64,000 bases of DNA from JACCZX01 sp963710675. Lineage in GTDB: Bacteria; Pseudomonadota; Gammaproteobacteria; Burkholderiales; Burkholderiaceae_F. The notes under the pieces were generated by a model. It was given only the letters and a program-made list of their open reading frames with translations. It had not been told where the DNA came from and did not search any database. Position numbers and translations under genes: made by a program. Shown here one piece after another: positions 47,520 through 59,119 of the stretch; position 1 is the stretch's first letter; every line of letters begins with the position of its first letter. The DNA is taken from assembly GCA_963710675.1 (NCBI GenBank), contig CAVQBE010000017.1, forward strand, positions 186,001 to 250,000, read 5' to 3'.

Positions 47520-48910
47520 CTAGGTGCGCGTCGCTGCAGCCGTATTGCCGGCGATATAACCGCCGACGATCGCAGTCAACAGGCCATTGCCTTCCAGGTA
47601 GCCGCCGGCTGCATCACCGGACACGCCTCGCGCCGCGCCACCGGCGGCGAGTAGATTGGGAAAAGGCGAACCATTTTTGCGCAGCACGCGGCCTGTCGCA
47701 TCGATCGCCAATCCGCCTTCGGTGCCGAGCAGTGCGCCGGTGACCGGTACGCCGTAATACGGCCCTAGCAGCATCTGCGTCGCACGAAATTCGCGGCCGA
47801 AGTCATCCGCGGCGTCGTCGAACGCCAGCGCATTGACCAGCGCTATCGTCCCTTCGAGTCCGTCGCGATTTATTCCGAGTTGATCAGCGAGATCGCGCAA
47901 CACGCTTTCGCGCTTGATGACGCCTGAAGTGACGGCGGTCGCGTAATTCGGCATCGTCAGTCCGATCTCGTGCACGCGTTCGTCATAAATCATGAACGCG
48001 GTCGCACCGGGCTGCGCGAGCACGAACAACGCAGACTCCGAATACCCCTCGTGCTCGTTGACAAACCGCTCGCCGTCACGATTGACCTGCACCGCGCCCT
48101 CGGTCATCAGTGACCACGGCAGCGGCAGGCGCTGCGACAGGATTACCGCGCCATGCGCCAAGAATCCGTCGATGTCTGCGAGCTGTGCATCGAGTTCGAT
48201 GCCCCAAGCAAGGGCATCACCCTGACTTCCATCGTGGCCCGCGAACGGCAGCGCCGCGAACATCCGGCAGATACTTGGCAACCAGCGAACGATTTCCCGC
48301 AAATCCGTTGCACGCGAGTATTAACGTGCTGCAAGCGACTGACTCGATCTTGCTTCCCCGCTTGTAGCGGACTCCCATTATGCGTTGCGAATCATCGACA
48401 ACAAGATCAGTCACGTCCGCGGAGGACTGCATTCGCACACCCTGCGTACCGAGCGCGGAATACAGAGAGGACAGCAACGTAGCGCCGCCCCGGTCTGCCA
48501 GTGCGTGCATGCGCGAAAGCGAGTGCCCCGGCGCAACGCCTTCGACCAGTTCGAACCGGATTCCGTATTGCTTGGTCAGCCACTCGAGCACCGTTGCCGA
48601 TGCTTCCGTCAGCGCTTTGACCAGCGGGGCGTAGGCTGACCCGTTCGCCTTGGCTCTGAATATCATCGGCAAAACGTTGCGGCGAATCAGCGATGCCTCG
48701 CGCCTTTTGCTCTGCCGTGCCCGCGGCGGGCACCATGCCGGACGAGCATGCGGTCGCACCACTCGGCGCGGCATCGCGATCCAGCACGAGCACGTCGGCG
48801 CCCGCGCTGCGCGCTGCGAGCGCGGCAGTAGCGCCGGCACCGCCGGCGCCGATCACAACGACGGATGCAGTGGTGTCAAAGCGCGCGGATGCGTCGTGCA
48901 CGATAGCCAT
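47520..48910 (-). CDS. FAD-dependent dehydrogenase, fumarate-reductase/ketosteroid-dehydrogenase type (frame-disrupted)
   Basis: About 463 residues. The N-terminal FAD-binding motif is VVVIGAGGAGATAALAARSA with VLVLDRDAAPSGATACSSGM, and a C-terminal closing loop is AAGGAARGVSGDAAGGYLEG followed by GLLTAIVGGYIAG. A tricarballylate/ketosteroid dehydrogenase-like middle contains FNRANPVRVDG-type features only weakly, so the substrate is unknown. Breaks near 48650 and 48250. It starts three bases after the amidase stop, so the two are one unit. Confidence 0.78.
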
Positions 48911-48913
48911 TGC

Positions 48914-50227
48914 TCACCCGCTCGCTTGCTTAAGCTGCTGCTCAATCCACCGTGCCGCGCGCAAAGCCCGCGCATCGTCACCCGGTCGGCCGATCACCTG
49001 CACACCCAGCGGCAAATCGGCGTGACTCGCGCGCAATGTGCGCGGCACGGGAACGTTGATCTGCGGTCCTCCCAACAACTGCCAGGCGCGATTGAATTGT
49101 GGGTCACCGGTACTGCCGAGCCCGTGCGGCGCCTCGCCCGGCGCACTTGGCGCCAGTACAACGTCGGCTGAGCCGAACAATTCATCAATCGCGGCCGCGC
49201 AGTCGCGACCGGTGCTCAGTGCGCTCCGATACACGGTCGGGTCGATTGCCCGCCCTTCCTCGATCAACGCAGCGAGCAGCGACGACAGCTTGGACCGCTG
49301 ATAGTCATACTCACCGCGCAAGTGCGCGAGCTGTCTCGAACACCTGCACGGTTCGCTGCGCATCGGCTAGCGCGACAAACTTCTGCGGGCCAGCTAACCT
49401 GGCTAATCGATGCGCCGCTGTCACCACACACGCGCACGACGGATTTCAACGCCTCGGTCATTGCAGGCGACAGTCGATCCGACCACGGCGTGTCTGTCCA
49501 TGCAATGACTGGCGGAGAAGACGCCGGCGCGATGGCGGTCCAGTCATCGCGTGACGCGACCACGGCGGCTAACAGCGCTACGTCTTCGACCGAATTGGCG
49601 AAGCAGCCCACCACGTCAAGCGTATCGGATACTTGCAAGACACCGGCGCGCGGAACGATGCCACGCGTCGGCACGAAGCCGACCACTCCGCAAAATGCCG
49701 CCGGCCGAATTACAGAACCCGCCGTTTGCGTACCGAGTGCAAACGGCGCCATGTGCGCGGCGACGGCCGCTGCAGACCCGCTCGATGATCCTCCTGGCGT
49801 ATGTTCCAACCCGAAAGGATTGCGCGTCGGTCCAGGTGTGAAATTGGCCAGCTCCGCTGTAACCGTCTTGCCGAATACATAGCCGCCGGCTGCACGCAAC
49901 AGCGCGACGCACGCAGCGTCGGCATGAGGAACGCGGCCGGCATAGATCGGCGATCCGTGCTCGGTCGCGATGCCCGCAGTGTCGATAACATCCTTGACTG
50001 CCACCGGCAGCCCAAGCAACGGACCGGACTTCGCGCTACTCGTCAAAGCCGCGCGGCTATGTCGAGTGCGCGCTCCGCGTTCAAACCACGCAAAAGCGTG
50101 CACGTCGGCTTCGCGTTGCTCGATCGCGTCGACAAACGAATGCGTCACCATCTCGCAGGTCATTTCGCGCGAGGCGAGCATGCTGAAGAAGCTGCGCGGC
50201 AGGCAGCCGGTTAAGCGGAGGTCGCAT
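48914..50227 (-). CDS. Amidase-signature hydrolase (frame-disrupted)
   Basis: Ser-cisSer-Lys amidase that hydrolyses C-N bonds, about 435 residues. The catalytic Lys is in LPVAVKDVIDTAG; the serines are in TPGGSSSGSAAAVAAHMAPF and GTQTAGSVIRPAAFCGVVGF. The C-terminus PLGVQVIGRPGDDARAL is typical. The start is probably ATG 50227 (MRPPLNRLPAAQLLQ) or 50254, joined to MLASREMTCEMVTHSFVDAI by a break near 50182. Further breaks at about 50050 and 49340. With the FAD enzyme it may process an amide substrate; this is a guess. Confidence 0.82.
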
Positions 50228-50305
50228 CGAGTAGCTTTGTCGCACTGAGAGCATGCCGGACCGAAATCTAGCGCAAGCGTGCTTGAGGTCTCGGCGCGGT
50301 AGTCG

Positions 50306-50334
50306 CAAAAAAAGAACGCTCGCCACCGGCGTCT
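50306..50334 (-). terminator. Probable terminator of the beta-oxidation operon
   Basis: On the minus strand AGACGC and GCGT flank a short loop with an internal CGCC/GGCG pair, followed by TTCTTTTTTT. It lies about 55 bp after the SDR stop and separates that operon from the amidase gene. Confidence 0.5.
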
Positions 50335-50387
50335 GGCCGCTCGCGGCGGCCAAAGCCGGCAAAGCGTGCCGCTGTTTAGAGAATCAA

Positions 50388-51215
50388 CTACAGGAACAAG
50401 TCCGGCATCAACTCACGGCTGCCGGGCACCACCGAATACTTGCTCAGGTCCGTGATGCCGGCACGTCTTCAGCACTTCGTCGTCGATAAAGAAGTTGCCG
50501 GTAGTCGTCTGCGCGTCGGAAATCAGCACCTGATACGCGGCGTCGGCCATGATTTCCGGCGTGCGGCAATGCTCTGGTTTGACCCCGGGAATCATCTGCA
50601 GCGCCGCGGTTTAAATGACTGTGCGCGGCCATAGCGCATTGACCGCTATGCCGTACTGTCGAAACTCTGCTGCGTGGCCAAGCACGCACATGCTCATGCC
50701 GTACTTCGCCATCGTGTATGCGACGTGCGGCGCGAACCAGCGCGGATTCATGTTCAGCGGCGGTGACAACGTCAGAATGTGCGGGTTGCGCTTGCGTTCG
50801 GCGGATTGCTTCAAATACGGCAAGCACGCCTGCGTGCACAGAAACGTGCCGCGCACGTCGACGCCGAACATCAGATCGAAGCGCTTCATCGGAGTGGCTT
50901 CGGTCGACGTCAGGCTGATTGCGCTTGCGTTGTTGACCAGGATGTCGATTCCGCCGAAGGTTTCTGCCGTTTTCTTGGCGGCAGCTACGACTTGTTGTTC
51001 ATCGCGAATGTCGCAGGCGATCGCGAGCGCCTTGCCGCCCGCCGCCTCGACTTCTTCGGCGGCACTATGAATCGTGCCGGGCAGTTTCGGATTCGGCTCG
51101 ACCGTCTTGGCCGCGATCGCAACATTCGCGCCGTCGGCGCGGCGCGCTTGACGATCGCCAACCCGATACCGCGCGAGCCGCCGGAAACGAAAATAGTCTT
51201 GCCTGCAAGGCTCAT
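50388..51215 (-). CDS. Short-chain dehydrogenase, HSDL2-like (frame-disrupted)
   Basis: NAD(P)-dependent oxidoreductase of the SDR family, about 275 residues. Cofactor loop TIFVSGGSRGIGLAI, then FDLMFGVDVRGTFLCTQACL, ILTLSPPLNMNPRWFAPHVA, catalytic YTMAKYGMSMCVLG (YxxxK) and INALWPRT-like AVNALWPRTVI. The PPLNMNP loop points to the hydroxysteroid dehydrogenase-like 2 group linked to fatty-acid metabolism. ATG 51215 overlaps the thioesterase stop. Breaks near 51150, 50900, 50610 and 50460. Last gene of the operon, ending in ...LMPDLFL. Confidence 0.82.
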
Positions 51216-51640
51216 TTTTTCGGCCAGAGAATCATCTGCGTACAGCGAAACAGCGCAATCGTCCTGCCGCTTTCGGCGTGCGTCACGGTCGCATCCCACA
51301 CCTGGGTCGTGCGGCCCTGATGCGCGGCGCTGGCGTCAGCACGCAATGTGCCGTCGACCGCGGTACCCAGAAAATTGGATTTCAACTCAATCGTCGTGAA
51401 GTTCGTAGCGCCGTCGGGCAGATGCGCAATCGTCGCATAACCCGCTGCAGTGTCAGCCAATGCGATGATCGAAGCGGCGTGCAGGTATCCGTTCGGCGCC
51501 AAAAACTGCGGCTTGATGAGCAACCTCCATCGCCAGCCGTCCTTCGCTCACATCGACGACCTTCAGGCCGAACCAGCCCGGTAGGTTATCGCCGGTGCGC
51601 GATTCAGGCTGTCGAGACTGACTTCGGACCGCAACGGCAT
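51212..51640 (-). CDS. PaaI-type thioesterase (frame-disrupted)
   Basis: Hot-dog thioesterase, about 142 residues. The N-terminal part NLPGWFGLKVVDVSEGRLAM and the main part FLAPNGYLHAASIIALADTA AGYATIAHL (contiguous) are joined by a break near 51522; the latter has the HGG-like catalytic region NGYLHAA. The ATG at 51640 (MPLRSEVSLDSLN) is joined by another break near 51590. It probably releases CoA from aryl or acyl thioesters that stall in the pathway. Overlaps the SDR gene by four bases. Confidence 0.8.
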
Positions 51641-51660
51641 CGTCGTCGTTTGGATTCAGA

Positions 51661-52429
51661 TCAAGCAAACTTCGAAAAGTCCGGCTTCCTGCGTTCAAAA
51701 AACGCCGTGAAGGCTTCTTTCGCCTCTGCGCTGCGCACCATCTGCCCGAACAAGTTGGCTTCTTCGGCAATGACCTTCTCGGTGACCGTTTTCCATCCCG
51801 AGCGCAGCAAACGCTTGGTCGCGCGCACCGAAGCGGGCGGCAGTTGGTTGAAGCGTTCAGCCTGCTTGATCGCAAAATCGAGAACGTCGTCGCGGCGGCA
51901 GCACACGATTGACGATTTTCATATCGAGCGCTTCGTCTGGCGCTGATCGGCTCCGCCAGCAGCAGTTTTTCCACGGCCTTGTGATAACCGGCGTTGAGCG
52001 GAATCAGCAGGCTCGATGCGAATTCGGGGCATAGACCCAGCGAAACGAACGGCATCGAAAAAACGGAATTGTCGGCGCAGTAGACCAGATCGCAGTGCAT
52101 CAACATCGTCGTGCCGATTCCGACCGCCGCACCGTTCACCGCGGCAACCACCGGCTTTTCCGCATATCCGAGCGCCTGCATGAATTGAAACACCGGTGCG
52201 TTCATGTCGGCCGGCGGATTCTTCATGAAATCTTCGAGATCGTTGCCGGCGGTGAAAATGTCTTTCTGTCCGTAGATCAGAATCGCGCGCGCCGTTGCGT
52301 CATCATTGCGCGGCTGCCAATGGCGTCGGCCATCGACTGGTACATCGCTGCGGTGATGGCATTTTTCTTTTCCGGCCGCGTGATCTGAATGCGGGCGACG
52401 CCGTTGATCGTGGTGCTTGCAACGCTCAC
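51661..52429 (-). CDS. Enoyl-CoA hydratase/isomerase family protein (frame-disrupted)
   Basis: Crotonase-fold enzyme, about 256 residues. IQITRPEKKNAITAAMYQSM, then KPVVAAVNGAAVGIGTTMLM with CDLVYCADNSVFSMPFVSLG (oxyanion-hole and active-site region), ASVRATKRLLRSGWKTV and EAFTAFFERRKPDFSKFA at the end. Breaks near 52300, 51985 and 51905. The start is uncertain: the GTG at 52429 fits the family best, while the open frame continues upstream into the NTF2-like gene. It lies 20 bp before the thioesterase. Confidence 0.82.
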
Positions 52430-52452
52430 TTGCGGCTCACCGAATTCGATGC

Positions 52453-52920
52453 TCAGATCCGGCGCGACCTTGCGCGCGAAGTCTCGCAGCGCCGCGGAGG
52501 CCTGCGCGCGGATCTTGTTGCGGACAAACGGTGTCCAGCCCAGCAGCGAGCCCTTCGCGCCCAGCGCCTGCGAAGACCAGCGCCACAGGCTGAACGTGTC
52601 TTCCTGGCGCACGATCTTGCCCGCGACCAGTTGCATCTCGGTCGTTACATGATTCTTCACCGGCCGCCCGGTGGCGGAGAACGTGTACTGCGCGACCCAA
52701 TTCACGCGTGCACGCGACTGGACCGTCTTCAAGAATGTCGACGTCGATCCCGAAATCATCCTCTGCCCGCGACAGCAGCATCTGCCACATCAAGCCGAGT
52801 GCCCTTCGCATTCAGCAACTGAAATACAGGATCGCTGAACGTAGCGTGCTCGGCGTACAGCAAGCCCATCGTGTAGTGGTCGCGCACAGTAAAAGCTTCG
52901 TAGAAGCGTCTGAGCGACAC
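52453..52920 (-). CDS. NTF2-like/SnoaL-fold protein (frame-disrupted)
   Basis: About 155 residues. SLRRFYEAFTVRDHYTMGLL, YAEHATFSDPVFQLLNAKG, then after a break near 52800 LMWQMLLSRAEDDFGIDVDI, and after another near 52715 WVAQYTFSATGRPVKNHVTT and VRQEDTFSLWRWSSQALGAK. This matches nuclear-transport-factor-2-like proteins often found among fatty-acid genes. The GTG at 52920 is 13 bp behind the thiolase. The predicted stop at 52453 needs a shift near the end; the open frame instead joins the hydratase. Catalytic role unknown. Confidence 0.72.
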
Positions 52921-52933
52921 CCATCAGACGCGC

Positions 52934-54133
52934 CTACACACGTTCAAAGATTCCAGCGGCGCCCATTCCGGTTCCGACGCACATCGTGACCATTCCGTAT
53001 TTGAGGTTGTTTCGACGCATCGCATGCACGACGGTAGCAGAGCGGATCGCACCAGTCGCCCCTAGCGGGTGACCAAGAGCAATCGCGCCTCCCATCGGAT
53101 TGACTTTGCTCGTGTCGAGATCCAAGATCGTTGATCACCGCTACCGCCTGTGCGGCGAATGCTTCATTCAACTCGATCCAGCCAACATCTTCCTTGCTGA
53201 TGCCGGCCAATTTAACGCGACGGGTATCGCCTCCTTCGGACCGATGCCCATGATTTCCGGCGGAACGCCTCGAATCGCAGAAGCTGACGAAGCGCACCAG
53301 CGGAGTCAGATTGAATTGCTTGACGGCTCGCTCGGAAGCCAGGATCAACGCACCGGCGCCGTCAGAAGTCTGCGAGCTGTTGCCCGCCGTCACGCTGCCC
53401 TTGGCAGCGAACACGGGCCGCAGTTTGGCAAGCGCTTCGAGATTCGTATCTGCGCGCGGGCCCTCGTCGAGGCTCACTGAGCGGGTCCGGACGTCGAGAT
53501 CCCGAGTGCCCAAATGCGGAAACTTTTCAAGGATATCGATCGTCGTCATCTCGTCCGCAAACAGACCGGCCTTCTGCGCCGCGATCGCTTTCTGATGCGA
53601 TGCGTAGGCGAATTCATCCTGCATCTCGCGCGTCACCTTCCACTGCTCGGCGACCTTCTCGGCGGTCAGGCCCATCCCGTACGCAATGCCGACGTTCTCG
53701 TCACTCTCAAAAATGCGCGCATTGAACGAAGGCTTGTTGCCGGTCATCGGCACCATGCTCATCGATTCGGTGCCGCCTGCAATCATCACGTCGGCCTCGC
53801 CGACACGAATGCGATCCGCTGCCATCGCGACCGCGTTTAATCCCGGATGAGCAGAAGCGATTGATCGTCACCCCACCGGTCGAGTTCGGCAGTCCGGCCA
53901 GCAGCACGGCAATCCGCGCGACGTTCAGCCCCTGCTCGCGCTTCGGGCAACGCGCAACCGATGATTGCGTCCTCGACCGCCTTCGGATCAAGGCTTGGCA
54001 CCTGCGCCATCGCCGAGCGGATCGCCGCCACCAACAGATCATCGGGCCGCGTGTTGCGGAACATGCCTTTCGGCGCCTTGCCGATCGGCGTGCGTGTCGC
54101 GGCGACGATGTAGGCGTCTTGAATTTGTTTCAT
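52934..54133 (-). CDS. Acetyl-CoA acyltransferase, FadA-type thiolase (frame-disrupted)
   Basis: Cleaves 3-ketoacyl-CoA to acetyl-CoA and a shortened acyl-CoA; 399 residues. N-terminus AYIVAATRTPIGKAPKGMFR, nucleophile Cys in VTINRFCSSGI, the loop IAGGTESMSMVPMTGNKPSF, base His region ELNEAFAAQAVAVI, GGAIALGHPLGATGAI and the second catalytic Cys in MVTMCVGTGMGAAGIFE. Breaks near 54000, 53840, 53290 and 53120. The ATG overlaps the stop of the HADH/ECH gene (ATGA), so the multi-step enzymes are made in step. Confidence 0.92.
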
Positions 54134-56592
54134 GTCAGTTCCTTACCGGCTTGCCGTGTTTGCATCATTCCCATCATGCGTTCCTGCGACTTCGGATGAT
54201 TCACAAGCTCGGTGAAAAACTTGCGCTCCAGATCGAGCAGCCATTGTTCGTCGGCCTGCGCGGTCGACTCGACGTCACCTCCGCACATCACGTTTGCAAT
54301 GCCCGACGCCAGATAGAAATCGTGCTGGCTGATAAAGCCGCCGTCGCGCATGTTGACCAGCTGCGCCTTGATGTTGGCGACGCCCGCGCGTCCTGCCACC
54401 GGAAACGAAGCGGCCGCAGCGGTGGCCGATAGCCCGCTCGCGTGCAACGCCGAAGCCTCGTTGATCGCCGTCCACAACAATTCATGATTGTTGAAAACGA
54501 TCTTGTCGGTCGCACGCAGGTAACCCATCTGTTTCGCCTCGAGCGCTGACTTCGAAACGTTCGCCATCGCAGCGTTCAGAAACCAGTTCTTGATAAATGG
54601 AAACACATCGGTCAATGCCGGCCGCCTGCGCCGCCTGCGCGCCGCGCAGTGCGCCTTCTTTCAGACCGCCGGCTCCCGGAATCAGTCCAACACCGACTTC
54701 GACCAGCCCGATATAGCTCTCAAGCGATGCGACCGTTTTCGCACAATGCACGATCAACTCGCAGCCGCCGCCCGAGCGCCATTCCACTGACTGCAGTCAA
54801 CGACAGGCACTTGCGCGTACTTGATGCGCATCAACGCGTCCTGCATCTTTTTTTCTTCGACGTCGATCGCCTTCGGCGCCGCCGGACATGAACACCGGCA
54901 TCATCGCCTGCAAGTCGGCGCCGACAGAAAACGGATCTTCGGGCGACCAGATCACAAGCCCGCGATACTGCGATTCTGCGAGATCGACCGCTTTTAGCAG
55001 TCCGGCAACGACGCCGGGCCCGATCGCGTGTACCTTCGTCTTGATCGACAGAATCAACACGTCCGCGCCGTCGCTAGCAACCGGCCGAGCGATCCGAGTC
55101 GTCCATACGCGCACCGAGTCGTCTTCGAACACCGTCGTGCCGCCGGTCGCGCCGGTCGCAGACTGCCTTCGCCTAACAGCGGCGCACGGAAAATCTGCTT
55201 CGAATACACCGGCAGCGTCGAGCGGGGAACGAATTTCTTTTTCGAAGGAGACCACGAACCTTCAGGCGTGTGAACACCTTTGGCGTCGGCGACGGGTCCT
55301 TCGAAGACCCACTTCGGCAACGGCGCTTTCGATAACGCTTCGCCCGCGTCGATATCGGCCTTGACCCACTCGGCCACCTGCTTCCACCCGGCCGCCTGCC
55401 ACGTTTCAAACGGTCCGGTCGACCATCCGAATCCCCAACGCAAGGCAAAGTCAACGTCACGCGCGGTGTCGGCGATCGCTTCGAGGTGCACCGCGATGTA
55501 GTGGAAAGCATCGCGAAAAATCGCCCACAAGAACTTCGCTTGCGGATGATCGGATTCGCGCAGCAGCTTCAGCCGCTCGGCCGGATCTTTCTTCTTCAGG
55601 ATCCGGCCGACCAGGTCATCGGCCTTGCCAGCTGCTTTCAACGTAGCCACCCGTTTTCGGGTCGAGCACGTTGATCGCCTTGCCTTCCTTTCGATAGAAA
55701 CCTGCGCCCGACTTCTGACCCAATGCGCCCTTGTCGACCAGCGCTTTCAGCACGGGCGGCGTTGCAAAGTGTTCGGCAAACGGATCGATCGATGCCGGCA
55801 GCGTGTCCTGCATCGTCTTGATCACATGCGCCATCGTGTCGAGCCCGACGACATCGGCGGTGCGAAACGTCGCGCTCTTCGCGCGTCCCAGGCGCACGCC
55901 GGTCAGATCATCGACCACGTCATACGACAGCCCGTACTTTTCGGCTTCCTTGATCGTCGCCAGCATGCCGAAAATGCCGACGCGGTTGGCGATGAAGTTC
56001 GGTGTGTCTTTCGCGCGCACGACGCCTTTGCCGAGCGTCGAGGTCAGAAAGGTTTCGAGGTCGTCGAGGATGTCCGGCCGCGTTGCGGGCGTCGGAATCA
56101 ACTCGACCAGGTGCATGTAACGCGGCGGATTGAAAAAATGGACGCCGCAGAAGCGCGCCTTCAATGCATCGTCCATAGCTTCGGCAAGCTTGGCGATCGG
56201 CAGGCCTGACGTGTTCGAAGCGAAAATCGCATCTTCAGCAATGAACGGCGCGACCTTCCGATACAGGTCGTGCTTCCAGTCCATCCGCTCCGCGATGGCT
56301 TCGATGATCACGTCGCAACCGCGCAGCAGCTTCGAGATTGTCTTCGTAATTGGCCGGCTGGATGTGGATAGCATCGTCACTTGTTGCCAAGCGGTGCCGG
56401 GTTCAGCTTTTTCAAGATTCTCGATCGCGCGCAGCACGATTCCGTTTTGTTACCGGACCTTTGGCGTCGGGCAAGGTCGAACAGCACGACCGGCACTCTT
56501 CGCGTTCACACAATGCGCGGCGATCTGCGCACCCATCACACCGGCGCCAAGTACGGCAACTTTTCTGACTACAAAATGTTCATGTTTTTCAT
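54130..56592 (-). CDS. 3-hydroxyacyl-CoA dehydrogenase/enoyl-CoA hydratase fusion (frame-disrupted)
   Basis: Two-activity beta-oxidation enzyme of about 820 residues with the dehydrogenase first and the hydratase second, the reverse of FadB. NAD site KVAVLGAGVMGAQIAAH, then VIIEAIAERMDWKHDLY, SNTSGLPIAKLAEAM, GVHFFNPPRYMHLVELIPT and FIANRVGIFGMLAT; the crotonase-fold half has LVIWSPEDPFSVGADLQAMM and GLVEVGVGLIPGAGGLKEGA. The start is ATG 56592 if the four-T run at 56576-56579 is one T short; breaks also near 56480, 55630, 55180, 54880, 54780 and 54620. Overlaps acyl-CoA dehydrogenase upstream and thiolase downstream. Confidence 0.9.
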
Positions 56593-58407
56593 CGATAGAA
56601 ACTGTCCGCCGAAAGTTCCATCAAATTCTTGAACGCCCGAGCGCGCCGATCGAATGCGAGACGCCGTTTCCGGCAGCAGGCGCTCAAAGTAAAAGCGAGC
56701 CACCGCGAATTTGTTGCGATAAAACGGATCGACGTTATCGCCGTCGGCCTTGATGCGCGCCAGCGCAACCTTGGCCATCCGGGCCCAGAAATACGCGTAC
56801 ACCAGATGTCCGACGATGCGCAGATAGTCGACCGCCGCACCACCGGCTTCGTCCTGATTGGCAAACGCCTTCATGCCGATCTCGGTGGTGAGCTTGGTGA
56901 CCTTGTCGCCAAGGTCGGCCAGCGGCGTGACGAACTCGCTCATCTCACTCGCAGTGCCGTTTTCCTCGATGAATTCGGTAATCAGTTTGCCAAACGCCTT
57001 CAGTCGCGCGCCGTTGTCCATCAACACCTTGCGACCCAGCAGATCAAGCGACTGGATCGTGTTGGTGCCTTCGTAAATCATGTTGATCCGCGCATCGCGC
57101 ACAAATTGCTCCATGCCCCATTCTCGGATGTAGCCGTGGCCACCGAGCACACCCAGACATTCCGACGCGCACGCGAAGCCGTTGTCGGTCATGAACGCTT
57201 TCACGACCGGCGTCATCAACGCCATCATGTCGCCAGCGAACTTCTTTTGCTGCTCGTCGGGGTGGTGCAGTTGCAGGTCGGCCATCAGCGCCACCCAATA
57301 GGCGAATGCGCGGCCGCCTTCGGCGTAGGCGCGCGCGGTCAGCAACATGCGGCGCACGTCGGCGTGCACGATGATCGGGTCGGCCGGCTTGTCGGGCGCC
57401 TTGACGCCCGATAGCGAGCGGCCCTGGATCCGATCCTTCGCATACGCGGCGGCGTTCTGATACGCGACTTCATTCAAGCCGAGCCCCTGAACGCCGACAC
57501 CAAGGCGCGCGCCGTTCATCATCGTGAACATCGCGTTCAAACCTTTGTTCGGTTGGCCAATCAGCCAACCGGTTGCGCCATCAAGATTCATCTGGCAGGT
57601 CGCGTTGCCGTGGATTCCCATCTTGTGCTCGATGCCACCGCAGTACAGACCGTTGCGCGCACCGACTTTGGCATCCGCCGCCAGCTCCAACCGGTAGAAA
57701 TTTCGGCACGATGAAAAGCGAGATGCCTTTCGTCCCCTGCGGCGCATCCGGCAGACGCGCCAGGACCAGGTGAACGATGTTCTCGGCAAAGTCATGCTCG
57801 CCGGAAGAGATGAAGATCTTTTGCCCCGACAATTGATAGCTGCCGTCGGCTTGAGGTTCGGCCTTGGTCCGCAACATTCCCAGATCGGTCCCGCAGTGCG
57901 GCTCGGTCAGGCACATCGTTCCGGTCCATTGCCCCGTGGTGAGTTTCGGCAGGTAGAGATTCTTCTGTTCTTCTGAGCCATGCAGCAGGAAACATTCAGT
58001 GGCTCCAATCGTCAGCCCCGGATACATCGCCCACGCCTGATTGGTCGAATACTGCATTTCATAAAACGCGATCTGCAGCAGGTGCGGCAAACCCTGGCCA
58101 CCGTACTCAGTCTCTCCCGCCAGTCCTGGCCAGCCGGCAGCGCAAAAGGCGTCGATACGCCTCTTTGAATCCGCGCGGCGTCTTGACCGAATGGGTCGCC
58201 AGGTCGTACGTACATCCTTCGGCATCACCTGACTGATTGATCGGCAGCAACAACTCCTCACAGAACTTGCCGGCTTCTTCGACCACCTGATTGACCGTGT
58301 CGACGTCGAGTCCGCGTAGCGCGGCAGTTTATTGAGCGTGCCACGGCTTCCAGCACTTCGTGAAGCACGAATTGCTGATCGCGCAACGGGGCTTTGTAAA
58401 TCGGCAT
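56589..58407 (-). CDS. Acyl-CoA dehydrogenase (frame-disrupted)
   Basis: FAD enzyme for the first step of beta-oxidation, about 605 residues, of the long form with a C-terminal extension. PIYKAPLRDQQFVLHEVLEA at the start (ATG 58407, ribosome site AGGAG), FCAAGWPGLAGETEYGGQG, FAD-contact GTMCLTEPHCGTDLGMLRTK, QKIFISSGEHDF, SECLGVLGGHGYIREWGMEQ FVRDARINMIYEGTN (contiguous) with the catalytic Glu in YEGTN. Breaks near 58330, 58160, 57710 and 56610. The corrected end ...FYR with stop at 56589 overlaps the next ATG. 30 bp behind tetR. Confidence 0.9.
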
Positions 58408-58437
58408 CGGAACTCCTGTAATTCGCTTCTAGTTATT

Positions 58438-59066
58438 TCAGCGGCGCGCCGCGGCGATCAATCGGCTCAAACCGGCCCGGGCACGTTTTGCGCTGTCGGC
58501 CGAGCGGAGCAGGCGTGCGTCTTGATGCATCGCAAGCATCAATCCATAGATTTCAAAACGAGCTGCTGCGCGTCGGCGTCGGCCGTCAGATGCCGCTCGC
58601 TAATCGCCTGCCGGATCGCCTTGATCAATTCGCGCTTCCAGCCGGCAATGATCGCGACCATCTCGTCGCGCAACGGGCCAGGGACATCGTCGTACTCAAC
58701 CGCGCCGGCGATCATGATGCAGCCGCGCGTCAACTCACGCGCCAAAAACGCAACCCAGCGTTCAAGATGGCCTCCAGCCGAGGCAAGCCACGCGGCTTTG
58801 TTACCGCGGGTCGCAAGCACTTCGTCGACGAAGCGTTGTACGTACGCTTTCAGCACAGCCAGCTGCAGCTCTTCGCGCGAGCCGAAATGCGCGAAGACTC
58901 CGCTCTTGCTCATCTGCATCGAATCGGCGAGCTTCCGATCGTCAGGCCTTCAAGCCCGTCTCGGCTCGCGGCCTGCAGCGCCGCCTCGACGATCGCAGCG
59001 CGCGTCATATCGCCCTTGCGCAGGCGACGTCGGACGGATCGATGCGTGGGGGAGGGAATATTGCAT
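58438..59066 (-). CDS. TetR-family regulator of the beta-oxidation operon (frame-disrupted)
   Basis: About 208 residues. The DNA-binding domain reads RAAIVEAALQAASRDGLEGL TIG (contiguous), then after a break near 58935 MQMSKSGVFAHFGSREELQL, the usual TetR helix-turn-helix. The ligand domain continues to FEIYGLMLAMHQDARLLRSA and ends LIAAARR at 58438 after a break near 58555. As first gene of the run with its own palindromic operator upstream, it probably represses the operon until an acyl-CoA binds. ATG 59066 or the later MTRAAIV are both possible starts. Confidence 0.85.
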
Positions 59067-59082
59067 CAGGGGAAATAAAAAT

Positions 59083-59092
59083 CGAACGTTCG
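59083..59092. promoter_or_regulatory. Palindromic operator upstream of tetR
   Basis: Perfect palindrome CGAACGTTCG, 16 bp upstream of the tetR start and flanked by AT-rich sequence. Its extension ATCGAACGTTCGT is symmetric at 12 of 13 positions. Size and place fit a TetR-type autoregulatory site. Confidence 0.6.
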
Positions 59093-59119
59093 TACTATTT
59101 CAGACGCGGCTTTGGCAGG

